Counted from the stretch's first letter, positions 9,391 through 16,368 are shown. The stretch: DNA of 64,000 nt from Chitinophaga barathri (GCF_003807585.1 NZ_RMBX01000011.1:62001-126000), one strand, 5' to 3'. The notes: generated by a model not told the origin, from the letters alone. Program-made: numbers and translations.

Positions 9391-10239
9391 ATGAAAAGGA
9401 TCAGTGTGTTATCGGTTATGTGTGTATTCATGCTCACCTCCTGGCTCTCGGGGTATTGCCAGCAGGACGCTACATTTATTAAATCTACGATCAGCCCGCT
9501 CAGGCTGACAGTCAGTAAGTTCAAAACTACAAATCTCATTTTTCCATTCAGCATCATTAGTGTTGACAGGGGAAGCGGGCAACTCCTTGTTCAGAAAGCC
9601 ACTGGCGTACAGAATATCCTACAGGTTAAGGCGGCTTCCGATTCTCTGATGGAAACAAACCTTACGGTAGTGACAAGTGACGGAAGGCTCTACTCGTTTG
9701 TCACTTCATACGGCAACGAACCCTCGGTGTTGAATGTAAACCTGGGAACCTCGATGCCTGAAGGGGAACCATTTGCGGGAATGTTGAGCAAAAGTATCCA
9801 GGACGAGGCAATGATACAGAATTCCGCCATGCGCGTTTCGGCGCTGAAACCGCTTTTTCGTCATGTTTCCGACCGGAAACATGACATCAGTTTTGGTATG
9901 ACCGGCATTTACATTCATGAGGATATCTGTTTCTGGCAGCTTCAGCTGACAAATAGCTCTCGCATTAAATATGATGTTCAGCAGCTAAGGTTCTTTATAA
10001 AGGATCTGCGTCGTTCCAAACGAACTGCCAGCCAGGAGGTCGAAATTTTACCCACTTATGCCATCGGCAACAAGTCATCTGTTTATCCCAATTCCTCACA
10101 AACCGCAGTTATTGCGTTGCCGAAGTTTGTGATTCCTGAGAACAAGGTACTGGTGATCCAACTGATCGAGAAATCCGGTGGCAGGAACCTTACGCTTGAG
10201 GTTAAGAACAAATACATCCTTCAGGCGCGGCCCATATAA
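9391..10239 (+). CDS. traN: Conjugation protein TraN (DUF4138, VirB9-like)
   Basis: This 282-residue protein has a signal peptide (MCVFMLTSWLSGYCQQ) and a beta-rich body with the KTTNLIFPFSIISVDRGSG motif, which is the hallmark of DUF4138/TraN. It is thought to sit at the outer membrane with TraM. It is the last gene of the channel set. The usual neighbours TraO, TraP and TraQ do not follow; the next genes belong to a different accessory group. Confidence 0.92.
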   Translation: MKRISVLSVMCVFMLTSWLSGYCQQDATFIKSTISPLRLTVSKFKTTNLIFPFSIISVDRGSGQLLVQKATGVQNILQVKAASDSLMETNLTVVTSDGRLYSFVTSYGNEPSVLNVNLGTSMPEGEPFAGMLSKSIQDEAMIQNSAMRVSALKPLFRHVSDRKHDISFGMTGIYIHEDICFWQLQLTNSSRIKYDVQQLRFFIKDLRRSKRTASQEVEILPTYAIGNKSSVYPNSSQTAVIALPKFVIPENKVLVIQLIEKSGGRNLTLEVKNKYILQARPI

Positions 10240-10277
10240 GACCCTAAACAACAATTGCAAACTATATTATATCAATT

Positions 10278-11246
10278 ATGAAAACTAATCATGAGTATTT
10301 AGCTAACCAGACGAAGTATACTGGTTTCGGGACAATGATCGAGATTCCCATTGCCGATGCCATTGCAAAAAATGGTGACAAGTTTACTGTCCCTTACCGC
10401 GGTAGTTTTAATGGTAAGGAGTTCGAGGCTGAACTTAGCTTCAAGAAATCTGAAAAAACGGGGAATTACTTTTTTCAGAGCTATACCCTTTTATTGGAGA
10501 GAGAAGGGTTTCCATTGCAACATACTTTCTACATCAATAATAAGCCGTTTGATCCCAACAAACCCGATGGTTTACCCAGGAACTTTACTTTGAAAGAGGC
10601 TTTTAATCTGCTTGAAGGCCGACCGGTACTTAAGACGATGGAATTTGAAGGGGAAGTCACTACCCGCTGGAGAACGCTGCAAATTTTTGAGGACGATGGT
10701 GCAGGAGGCTTGAAACTTGCGAAAGGTGAAGATCAAAAAAACTTCAAAATGAGGAGTTATCCGGCGGAATCGGTGAAACTTGATGAGGCGGTTGGGAATT
10801 TAAAACCTAAAGAGCTGGAACGTCCTTCAGCTTACCAGGAACGCATTAGGTCGCTGGAACGCGGCAACATTACCAGATTTACTATTGTATCTGGAGATAA
10901 TGAATATCCAAGAGATATTGAGGTTTCTATGAAGTACCGCACGCTGATCATGAACATCCCGCCCAAAGGGAAGGTAAATGAAGTGGGTCAGGAACATGCA
11001 AAAAGCGGCGAAACAGTCAGTGAGCAAAAGCAAATGGCCAATTCCAGTAGGAAATCCCAGGAGACAGCAGCGCACATTAAGGAAGAATCCGTACCTAAAT
11101 CCTCAAATACAAAGGCAGGCCGTGTTTCGAAAACTGCAAAAGGTACTGCACATGGTTCCGAAGCCAAGGAGGAAAATGCAGGGAAATCAAACAAGAAAGT
11201 AGTTAGGACAGCGACTAAAGCCAGAGGGACAAGAAAAGTCGCGTAA
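10278..11246 (+). CDS. Accessory protein of the mobile element with repeated beta domains
   Basis: This 322-residue protein has no signal or membrane segment. The first 230 residues carry repeated short modules, including FTLKEAFNLLEGRPV and RSLERGNITRFTIVSG, reminiscent of DUF3945-like proteins in Bacteroidota mobile elements. The last 80 residues are a low-complexity Lys/Ser/Ala tail that looks suited to nucleic acid binding, which is inference. The next gene shares the module pattern, so the two are diverged paralogues. No function can be assigned. Confidence 0.6.
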   Translation: MKTNHEYLANQTKYTGFGTMIEIPIADAIAKNGDKFTVPYRGSFNGKEFEAELSFKKSEKTGNYFFQSYTLLLEREGFPLQHTFYINNKPFDPNKPDGLPRNFTLKEAFNLLEGRPVLKTMEFEGEVTTRWRTLQIFEDDGAGGLKLAKGEDQKNFKMRSYPAESVKLDEAVGNLKPKELERPSAYQERIRSLERGNITRFTIVSGDNEYPRDIEVSMKYRTLIMNIPPKGKVNEVGQEHAKSGETVSEQKQMANSSRKSQETAAHIKEESVPKSSNTKAGRVSKTAKGTAHGSEAKEENAGKSNKKVVRTATKARGTRKVA

Positions 11247-11258
11247 TAGATAAAAGCG

Positions 11259-12254
11259 ATGAAGAAGGAAAAAATAAGTAGCGCGGAAGAGGAGTTTGCA
11301 CTATGGAAGGCCCAACACGAACGCCTTCAGAAAATGTTCACGGCTCAGGCGCTTTCCAGTAGAAATTACCTGCGGCGCAGAATTGATTTATTAAGAGATA
11401 TTGAACGGAGATATGGAAATGTATCTGAGAATGGCAGCAGGCTGGCGGTGACGGCAATTTCGGCAGAAAGAAGGCTTTTGGAGAACGGGCTGTACAAAAG
11501 CAAAATTCTACGTGCCGTTTTGAATGTCTTTTCTGTATTGAAATTGTTTTTTACAGAAAGGCGCCAACTCAAGGGAACAGATTCTGTTTTCTCTACCGGG
11601 GCGGCGGATAGCAGAAGTTCCCCTGATGCACCCCGTGTTTCAGCCGTTTCGGCATTGTCTGCATCCAGGTCTAAGTCTGCATCTGCATTGGATGACCATA
11701 AAATCTCTGAAGGTGAAACTGCCAAGGTTAACATGACGTTTGATAAAGATCAGTCAGGTTATTCCTATAAGAGCTACAAGGTCCGGCACCTGACCACTGA
11801 CGGTGGGGTAAAGGAGCATTCGTTTAGGATTCCAGATGGAATGATCGTTTCTTCACAGCAAGCCTACAATTTGGTATGTGGCCGGTCCTGTCAGACCAGA
11901 GATGGGAGCTGGCTAAGCCTGGATATCAATGATAAGGACAAAAACGGAAATTATCCTTTAAAGGTGTATGGGAAAGACCATGGTTTTGATCTATCAGAGG
12001 CATTAAAAGGGGAACCCATTAAGGAAACGAAGGATGAGGTTGATCGCAGGCGATTGATTTCCGATCTGCAAAAGGGCGAACCAGTTAGCGCGACTTACCT
12101 GCAAAATGGCAAGGAAAAAACCATTTCCCTTGAGGCAAGCCCAAAAATGAAAACAGTACGGAAACTCGGGGTTAACGAGCGAATGGCCAAGAATAAAAAA
12201 ACGGCAAAGGTGGTAAAAATGCACAGGGGAAAATCGTCAAATATGAGGGGGTAG
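11259..12254 (+). CDS. Paralogous accessory protein with N-terminal helical region
   Basis: This 331-residue protein has a helical, charged N-terminal third, a Ser/Ala-rich linker at about residues 105-150 and a C-terminal domain with IVSSQQAYNLVCGR and RLISDLQKGEPVSATYLQNG. These segments align with LKEAFNLLEGR and RIRSLERGNITRFTIVSG of the preceding gene. It begins 12 bases after that gene and also ends in a very basic tail. The function is unknown; the pair is part of the accessory cargo or the transfer-support region. Confidence 0.6.
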   Translation: MKKEKISSAEEEFALWKAQHERLQKMFTAQALSSRNYLRRRIDLLRDIERRYGNVSENGSRLAVTAISAERRLLENGLYKSKILRAVLNVFSVLKLFFTERRQLKGTDSVFSTGAADSRSSPDAPRVSAVSALSASRSKSASALDDHKISEGETAKVNMTFDKDQSGYSYKSYKVRHLTTDGGVKEHSFRIPDGMIVSSQQAYNLVCGRSCQTRDGSWLSLDINDKDKNGNYPLKVYGKDHGFDLSEALKGEPIKETKDEVDRRRLISDLQKGEPVSATYLQNGKEKTISLEASPKMKTVRKLGVNERMAKNKKTAKVVKMHRGKSSNMRG

Positions 12255-12262
12255 AATAAGAC

Positions 12263-12550
12263 ATGGACAGCAGGGACATACTATTCTCATTTTTCAGAGC
12301 GTCGATGAATGATAGCCGTTTGACTAAGGCCCATGTCGCGGTGTTTACAGCTCTATTGTATGTTTCATTTGAGAACGGTAACGCGAACCCTGTGAAGGTT
12401 TACAGCAGAGACGTGATGCCGTTTGCCCGGATTTCAAGTTCAGCAACTTATCATCGTGCCTTGCTGGAACTGGCTGAATATGGTTACCTGGGGTATGAGG
12501 CTTCTTATTACCAGGGATGCCCCAGCAAGGTGTGGTGGAGGGTGGGCTGA
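12263..12550 (+). CDS. Small winged-helix-like protein A
   Basis: This 95-residue protein has the pattern of a small helix-turn-helix protein, with SRLTKAHVAVFTALL, SSSATYHRALLELAEYGYL and a beta wing YEASYYQGCPSKVW. The same framework (RL..H, TYH....L...GY..Y..SY) appears in the gene at 12865, so the two are paralogues flanking an Xis-like gene. It probably binds DNA and controls transfer or excision, but that is inference from size, fold and location. Confidence 0.65.
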   Translation: MDSRDILFSFFRASMNDSRLTKAHVAVFTALLYVSFENGNANPVKVYSRDVMPFARISSSATYHRALLELAEYGYLGYEASYYQGCPSKVWWRVG

Positions 12551-12595
12551 GATTTTTAATTTATTATTTGTGTGGATGAAATTGAAATGTGAGGG

Positions 12596-12868
12596 ATGGA
12601 AGACAAAGTAATAACCATAAAGGATCTGGAGGCATTTGGCCGCCAGCTATTCGCCGATATAAAGAATTTGATCGGTGAAAGGGAGCCTCAGAACACGACT
12701 TTGAGAAAGAGTACCTTACGGAGTGGTGAGGTTAAGTTGTTGCTGGGGATTTCAGCCGGAACCCTAAAAAACTACCGGATAAACGGAGTAATAAGATGCA
12801 GAAAAGTAGGCGGGTCGTATCAATATGACAAAAGCCAGGTAGAAAAGCTAATCTCAAACATAACGTGA
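12596..12868 (+). CDS. Xis/MerR-type helix-turn-helix protein
   Basis: This 90-residue protein has a helical N-terminus and a C-terminal DNA-binding domain of the excisionase/MerR type: RSGEVKLLLGISAGTLKNYR, then the wing GVIRCRKVGGSYQYDKSQVEKL. Such proteins are common near the ends of Bacteroidota ICEs and can act as directionality factors for tyrosine integrases or as regulators. Its position about 550 bases from the attachment-site fragment fits. The stop overlaps the GTG of the next gene. Confidence 0.75.
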   Translation: MEDKVITIKDLEAFGRQLFADIKNLIGEREPQNTTLRKSTLRSGEVKLLLGISAGTLKNYRINGVIRCRKVGGSYQYDKSQVEKLISNIT

Positions 12869-13155
12869 ATACGATTTATGATAATGCGATGAGTGCCCAG
12901 CGGACGTGGGTGAGAGATAAGCGATTGAATATCTATCACTTAATTCTATTGCTGACAATCTTCAACAGATGGAAGGCAGAAAATGAACGTGGTAATATCA
13001 CAATTTCACGGCGGCAAATGATGAAAGCAACCCTGATTGCCAGCATCACGACTTACCATAAGTATATGAACGACCTGGTACAGTTCGGATATATCATTTA
13101 TCAGCCGTCGTACCATCCGAGGAATGCGACCGTCGTTCGGCTGGTTGTGATTTAA
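12865..13155 (+). CDS. Small winged-helix-like protein B
   Basis: This 96-residue protein is paralogous to the one at 12263, sharing RLNIYHLILLLTIF, TTYHKYMNDLVQFGYI and YQPSYHPRNATVVR. The GTG start overlaps the preceding stop as GTGA, suggesting translational coupling to the Xis-like gene; an ATG at 12889 is the alternative and would still keep the shared domain. It is the last recognisable gene of the element. DNA binding is likely but not shown. Confidence 0.6.
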   Translation: MNTIYDNAMSAQRTWVRDKRLNIYHLILLLTIFNRWKAENERGNITISRRQMMKATLIASITTYHKYMNDLVQFGYIIYQPSYHPRNATVVRLVVI

Positions 13156-13226
13156 TGGTCAAATATTTCACCTTTTTCTTGAAAAAAATAATAATTACAA
13201 CTTATTTATAATCAACAATTTAATGT

Positions 13227-13234
13227 TATATTTG
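13227..13234 (+). promoter_or_regulatory. Candidate promoter -7 element at the element's end
   Basis: TATATTTG matches the Bacteroidota -7 consensus TAnnTTTG inside an AT-rich stretch. No clear TTG is present at the -33 distance. A transcript from here would read through a 24-codon reading frame and the tRNA-like tail to the terminator at 13446. Confidence 0.45.
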
Positions 13235-13296
13235 TATAGTTAACGGGATTGTTGTAAAGTAAGTTCAAGAGAAGTCCGGTATAAACAGGGGACTGA

Positions 13297-13371
13297 ATGA
13301 ATATTTGGCGTTTTGAAGCGTTAAGCTACGTAAAAAAGCATCGTGCGTATTTCGTGGCGAATCGGTTCTGA
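13297..13371 (+). CDS. Possible 24-codon leader peptide
   Basis: An ATG-initiated frame of 24 codons starts MNIWRFEALSYVKKHR and ends in TGA. It lies about 60 bases after the candidate -7 element and before the tRNA-like tail. It is rich in aromatic and basic residues and has no known relative that I can name. It may be chance; it is noted because the stretch is otherwise empty and is bounded by a promoter-like element and a terminator. Confidence 0.25.
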   Translation: MNIWRFEALSYVKKHRAYFVANRF

Positions 13372-13409
13372 ACCAGAAAAAGATACTCTGGTGGCGGTTT
13401 TAGAAGTGA

Positions 13410-13432
13410 GGTTCGAATCCCTCTTCCTCCGC
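13410..13432 (+). repeat. Attachment-site core, copy a (tRNA 3' end fragment)
   Basis: These 23 bases hold the TTCGAAT T-loop and a TTCCTCC acceptor strand with a following GC, which is what the end of a tRNA gene looks like. The same 23 bases recur exactly at 13991-14013. No matching 5' acceptor strand lies in the preceding 90 bases, so this is a fragment, as left at the far end of an element integrated in a tRNA gene. The tRNA identity is uncertain; a serine-type end is possible. Confidence 0.75.
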
Positions 13433-13445
13433 CCACTTTTTGAAT

Positions 13446-13477
13446 GCTCACAGATAATCTGTGAGCGTTTTTGTTTT
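13446..13477 (+). terminator. Intrinsic terminator after tRNA-like copy a
   Basis: A perfect 10-bp stem (GCTCACAGAT with ATCTGTGAGC) is followed by GTTTTTGTTTT. It lies directly after the tRNA-like fragment, as a tRNA terminator would. Confidence 0.8.
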
Positions 13478-13491
13478 GGGGAATTTGATGC

Positions 13492-13550
13492 AGTCTTTGC
13501 AAAAATGATTTTGACTGTAAGAGGTCCGGGGGGGCGAATCCTTGTTCCTT
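13492..13550 (+). repeat. Degenerate tRNA-end fragment, copy b
   Basis: These 59 bases align without gaps to 13952-14010, with 48 identities by eye (about 81 percent). They include the exact 15-mer TGATTTTGACTGTAA. The T-loop region has decayed (GGCGAATCC for TTCGAATCC). It looks like an older, inactive copy of the attachment region. Confidence 0.65.
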
Positions 13551-13560
13551 CACTGAAAAA

Positions 13561-13588
13561 GCCTGGCGAAATAGCCGGGCGTTTTTTA
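13561..13588 (+). terminator. Intrinsic terminator after copy b
   Basis: GCCTGGC and GCCGGGC pair around GAAATA, with one G-T pair, followed by GTTTTTTATT. It repeats the tRNA-fragment plus terminator layout seen for copies a and c. Confidence 0.75.
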
Positions 13589-13695
13589 TTAGACCCAGGC
13601 GTTAGTTAAAACTATGCACCTTAGTGCAAGGGCCTTAGTAATGCGGGAAAATCTAACGCAGAACTGGCGTTGTTTGGTGCGTCGTTGTGAAAGGT

Positions 13696-13833
13696 CGTCA
13701 TTGCGAGGAGCAGCGAGGGATTTGTGCAGTAGCCGCGACGAAGCAATCTCCCGATTTTGGCGTACATCCATTCAATGCAGGAGATTGCTTCGTCGCCCCA
13801 CCCACTTTGGCGCTGCTGCTCCTCGCAATGACG
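13696..13833. repeat. Palindromic interspersed repeat, copy 1
   Basis: An outer inverted repeat (CGTCATTGCGAGGAGCAGCG with its complement near 13811-13833) encloses an inner inverted repeat (GCGACGAAGCAATCTCC with GGAGATTGCTTCGTCGC). The arms between them do not pair. Two more copies lie at 38766-38901 and 45056-45192. Similarity to copy 3 extends right to about 13891. Short open frames here are by-products of the repeat. Confidence 0.9.
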
Positions 13834-13951
13834 TGCTTTGCGCCAGCTTGGGGCGCTCATGTTGAGGATCAGCACCGAAGCAAGACTTTAGTCTGGATTC
13901 CAAACCTCGGCACTTTCAGTACAGAGTACTTTTAGTTTATGGGATAGCCGA

Positions 13952-14013
13952 AGTCTATGCATCACTGATTTTGACTGTAACAGGTCCTGGGGTTCGAATC
14001 CCTCTTCCTCCGC
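13952..14013 (+). repeat. tRNA-end fragment with attachment core, copy c
   Basis: This copy joins the left part shared with copy b (AGTCT to the TGATTTTGACTGTAA segment) with the exact 23-base core shared with copy a. The T-loop TTCGAAT and TTCCTCC acceptor strand are intact, but no 5' half of a tRNA precedes it. It may be the original chromosomal side of the attachment site or the scar of an earlier element. Confidence 0.7.
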
Positions 14014-14029
14014 ATTTGGCATACAATAA

Positions 14030-14067
14030 CCTGCTAAAGCATTGATTTTTAGCAGGCTATTTCTTTC
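14030..14067 (+). terminator. Intrinsic terminator after copy c
   Basis: CCTGCTAAA and TTTAGCAGG form a 9-bp stem around a 9-base loop, followed by CTATTTCTTTCC. It follows the tRNA-like fragment by about 16 bases. Confidence 0.7.
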
Positions 14068-14096
14068 CCATCATTATACCGCGAAAAAATATTTGC

Positions 14097-14138
14097 GCAA
14101 CTCAAAAGTTGCACATATATTTGCAACCTGTGGGTTGC
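14097..14138 (+). promoter_or_regulatory. Promoter with two operator-like inverted repeats
   Basis: The -7 element TATATTTG (14116-14123) lies between two inverted repeats of the same family: GCAACTCAAAAGTTGC (14097-14112) and GCAACCTGTGGGTTGC (14123-14138). Both have GCAAC half-sites with the same spacing. The second overlaps the -7 element and probable start point. They are likely binding sites for the ArsR-type repressor encoded 19 bases downstream, which would make it autoregulated. Confidence 0.7.
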
Positions 14139-14156
14139 TTAAATAAACCCTTCAAA

Positions 14157-14477
14157 ATGAAACAAGATATATTCCAGGCGATATCAGACCCAACACGCAG
14201 GGCTATTTTAACATTAATCGCTATCCAGGCATTAACACCAAATGCAATGGCGGAGAAATTTGATATGACCCGGCAGGCAGTATCAAAACATATTAAAGTA
14301 TTACACGAATGCGGATTGATTAAACCTGAGCAAAGCGGCAGGGAGATTTATTACCATTTCAATCCAAAAAAAATGCAGGAGTTTGACAACTGGTTAGCTC
14401 AATTCAGGAAAAGCTGGGAAACTCAATTTAACCAGCTTGACGTACTATTATCAACAATTAAAGAACAAAAAAAATGA
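14157..14477 (+). CDS. ArsR-family repressor
   Basis: This 106-residue protein is a winged-helix repressor with the opening IFQAISDPTRRAILTLI and the recognition region MTRQAVSKHIKVLHECGLI, ending in a wing (SGREIYYHF). It resembles the ArsR branch paired with AHSA1/SRPBCC genes, which lacks the classic metal-binding cysteines; indeed only one Cys is present. The ATG at 14157 fits the family start; an upstream ATG at 14109 overlaps the promoter. Its stop overlaps the start of the next gene as ATGA. Confidence 0.9.
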   Translation: MKQDIFQAISDPTRRAILTLIAIQALTPNAMAEKFDMTRQAVSKHIKVLHECGLIKPEQSGREIYYHFNPKKMQEFDNWLAQFRKSWETQFNQLDVLLSTIKEQKK

Positions 14478-14965
14478 ACAACGATTTGCTATTTGATTTT
14501 AACGTTGACAAAGCTGCGAAAACAGTTTATATCACCAGGGAGTTTAATGCCGGGCAGTCCCTGGTATGGGATGCCTTTACCAAAGCCGAACTATTGGACC
14601 AATGGGGAGCACCCGCACCTATGCGCGCCAAAACCAAATATATGGATTTCAAAGTAGGCGGGCGGCGATTTTACGCGATGATAAGCCCAGACGGGCAGGA
14701 GCGTTGGGCGGTGCAGGAATTTACATCCATCACACCGAAAACCAATTTTAAGATGTACAACGCGTTTGCAGATAAAGACGAAAATCGTGAACTGCCGGGC
14801 TCTGAATGGGATTACAATTTCAGCGAACAAAATGGCGTAACCAAAGTACACATTACCATTTTTAATGAGTCGTTTGAGCGAATGGAAAAATTATTGGAGG
14901 GCTTCAAGATAGGGTTTATCATGACGTTAAAAAAACTGGAAGATCTCTTGGCCACCTTATCTTAA
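14474..14965 (+). CDS. SRPBCC (AHSA1-like) domain protein
   Basis: This 163-residue protein fits the START-like SRPBCC fold with a hydrophobic ligand cavity: ITREFNAGQSLVWDAFTKAE at the start, WGAPAPMRAKTKYMDFKVGG in the middle and a C-terminal helix FIMTLKKLEDLLATL. It is translationally coupled to the ArsR gene. Such pairs are common; the ligand is unknown and may be the repressor's effector or a toxic compound. Confidence 0.88.
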   Translation: MNNDLLFDFNVDKAAKTVYITREFNAGQSLVWDAFTKAELLDQWGAPAPMRAKTKYMDFKVGGRRFYAMISPDGQERWAVQEFTSITPKTNFKMYNAFADKDENRELPGSEWDYNFSEQNGVTKVHITIFNESFERMEKLLEGFKIGFIMTLKKLEDLLATLS

Positions 14966-15010
14966 AAATTATAAAAAGAAGATTTACAATCACATCTAAA
15001 AATAGAAATC

Positions 15011-15439
15011 ATGAGAACAATTAATCCCTGGATCAACTTCAATGGAAATGCTGAAGAAGCATTCACTTTTTACAAATCAGTTTTTGGCGGAGAGTTCACA
15101 AAACTCATTCGTTTCAAGGACCTGGCAAGTGCTGAATTTCCGGTACCGGAAAAGGAAGCGAATAAAGTAATGCACATTGCTTTACCTATTGGCAAGCAGA
15201 ATGTATTAATCGCCAATGATGTTCCCGAATTTATGGGACGGGTCAGCGAAAACGAGAACAGGTCTAAAATAGCCGTGGCTGCCGAAAGCCGTGAAGAAGC
15301 GGACAAAATATTTAACGGGCTATCAGCGGATGGCGAGGTAGAAGGGCCGATTGACGACAGTCCCTGGGGTACCTATGCGGGCATGTTCAGAGACAAATAT
15401 GGTATTGAATGGATTGTGGAATTTGATCCAAATTTTTGA
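15011..15439 (+). CDS. VOC-family (PhnB-like) protein
   Basis: This 142-residue protein has the PhnB-type VOC pattern: INPWINFNGNAEEAFTFYKS, then a repeated beta-alpha-beta-beta-beta half ending WGTYAGMFRDKYGIEWIVEF. VOC proteins use a metal site for varied chemistry or bind ligands such as antibiotics; the substrate is not evident. It follows the SRPBCC gene by 45 bases and may share its transcript, forming a small stress or detoxification unit. Confidence 0.88.
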   Translation: MRTINPWINFNGNAEEAFTFYKSVFGGEFTKLIRFKDLASAEFPVPEKEANKVMHIALPIGKQNVLIANDVPEFMGRVSENENRSKIAVAAESREEADKIFNGLSADGEVEGPIDDSPWGTYAGMFRDKYGIEWIVEFDPNF

Positions 15440-15454
15440 ATTGTGATGCCGCCG

Positions 15455-16009
15455 TTATCCGTTTGCCCGTTCATAATAAAGGGTTACCACTCCACAGTCA
15501 AAGGTTTTCGTTTTTAAGAGCGTAAGATCAACTTTGTCCCTGATGTTTTTAAACAACGGTAAGCCGCTGCCTAAGATAATTGGGTGAACGCTAAGCTGGT
15601 ATTCATCAATTAAGTCAAGTTGCATTAACGCTACTATTAAACCGGGGCTGCCCACTAAAATGTCTTTATCCGCTTCTTGCCTGAGCGATAAAATTTCTTC
15701 TTTACTGATTTCCCTTTTTAATGCTGTGTTTTCCCAATCAACATTTTTTAACGTACGGGAAAAAACAACTTTTGAAATATTGTTTATTATTACCGCAAAC
15801 TCATCCGTTGCTTTGTTACCAGTAGGTTTTTTTACTACAGCAGGCCAATAGTCTTCCATAAGCTGGTATGTTATCCTTCCGAATAAAATGGTTCCTGCGT
15901 TACGTAAAAGCGCAGTGTAATGTTGATGTGTTTCATCATTTGCAATCCCTGCCGTATGGTCGCAAAACCCGTCAAGGGTCATATTGATGGCTGCAATTAT
16001 TTTCCTCAT
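15455..16009 (-). CDS. RibD C-terminal / DHFR-like reductase
   Basis: This 184-residue protein begins MRKIIAAINMTLDGF and contains TILFGRITYQLMEDYWP and DILVGSPGLIVALMQLDLIDEY, which mark the RibD C-terminal domain family of NADPH-dependent reductases related to dihydrofolate reductase. The longer frame to 16093 adds an unrelated basic stretch, so the start at 16009 is preferred. It converges on the VOC gene, with only 15 bases between the two stops. The true substrate is unknown. Confidence 0.88.
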   Translation of the reverse strand: MRKIIAAINMTLDGFCDHTAGIANDETHQHYTALLRNAGTILFGRITYQLMEDYWPAVVKKPTGNKATDEFAVIINNISKVVFSRTLKNVDWENTALKREISKEEILSLRQEADKDILVGSPGLIVALMQLDLIDEYQLSVHPIILGSGLPLFKNIRDKVDLTLLKTKTFDCGVVTLYYERANG

Positions 16010-16182
16010 AAACCTTTTTTGTAAAGGTAGCGGATGTGGTTTGCCCAAATGGGGGTGGAAGTGACATTCCATAGGGGTAAATGCGCCGCGCACGGCACCG
16101 GGAATGCAATACCGGGATGGCGGTCATCGTCCTTGCCGGGATAAACAATGGATTTTTTAGCCCCGCATCCCTTTTTTTAAAA

Positions 16183-16204
16183 GAAAAAACCGGTCCTCGA
16201 CCGG
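16183..16204 (-). terminator. Minus-strand terminator-like hairpin upstream of rph
   Basis: CCGGTC and GACCGG form a 6-bp stem around CTC, and on the minus strand the hairpin is followed by a TTTTTTC run. No minus-strand gene lies just before it, so it may block antisense transcripts from the rph region before they reach the reductase gene. Confidence 0.5.
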
Positions 16205-16252
16205 CATCAGATACCTGGCGTATAAAGCCAGTAAACCCCTCTATTTTGTAAG

Positions 16253-16362
16253 AAAACGCCGTCGCTTTCATCATTATTGTGCCCAAAAAAATATAGTGGG
16301 AAAACGGCGTTTTGATGGCCCATACCCTATATTTTTGGCTTTTTCTCACCTCAAAAAAGCCA
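16253..16362 (+). promoter_or_regulatory. Structured leader of rph
   Basis: Two inverted repeats precede the rph start: AAAACGCCGT (16253-16262) with ACGGCGTTTT (16304-16313), a perfect 10-bp match 41 bases apart, and GGCTTTTT with AAAAAAGCC ending at 16362, just before the start codon at 16369. The second could sequester the ribosome site. No -7 consensus was seen. A regulatory role is inference. Confidence 0.4.
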
Positions 16363-16368
16363 TCCTCC

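Larger units (their letters stand above)
1..13432. mobile_element. Right part of a Bacteroidota integrative conjugative element
   Basis: A run of same-strand conjugation genes (TraF, TraG, TraJ, TraK, TraL-like, TraM, TraN) is followed by accessory genes and an Xis-like gene. It ends at a fragment matching the T-arm and acceptor end of a tRNA, at 13410-13432. This order is typical of CTnDOT-like elements in Bacteroidota. The left end, integrase, relaxase and coupling ATPase are outside the window. The right boundary is inferred from the tRNA-like core, which recurs exactly at 13991-14013. Confidence 0.85.

Noticed and set aside
13297..13432. tmRNA gene
   Set aside because: The 24-codon frame followed by a tRNA-like end recalls tmRNA, but there is no 5' acceptor strand and no recognisable tag sequence.
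13614..13935. Several short frames on both strands
   Set aside because: They read through the palindromic repeat and its flanks; similar frames appear at the other two copies.
13952..14013. Intact tRNA gene
   Set aside because: The T-loop and 3' acceptor strand are present, but no D-arm, convincing anticodon arm or pairing 5' strand is found upstream.
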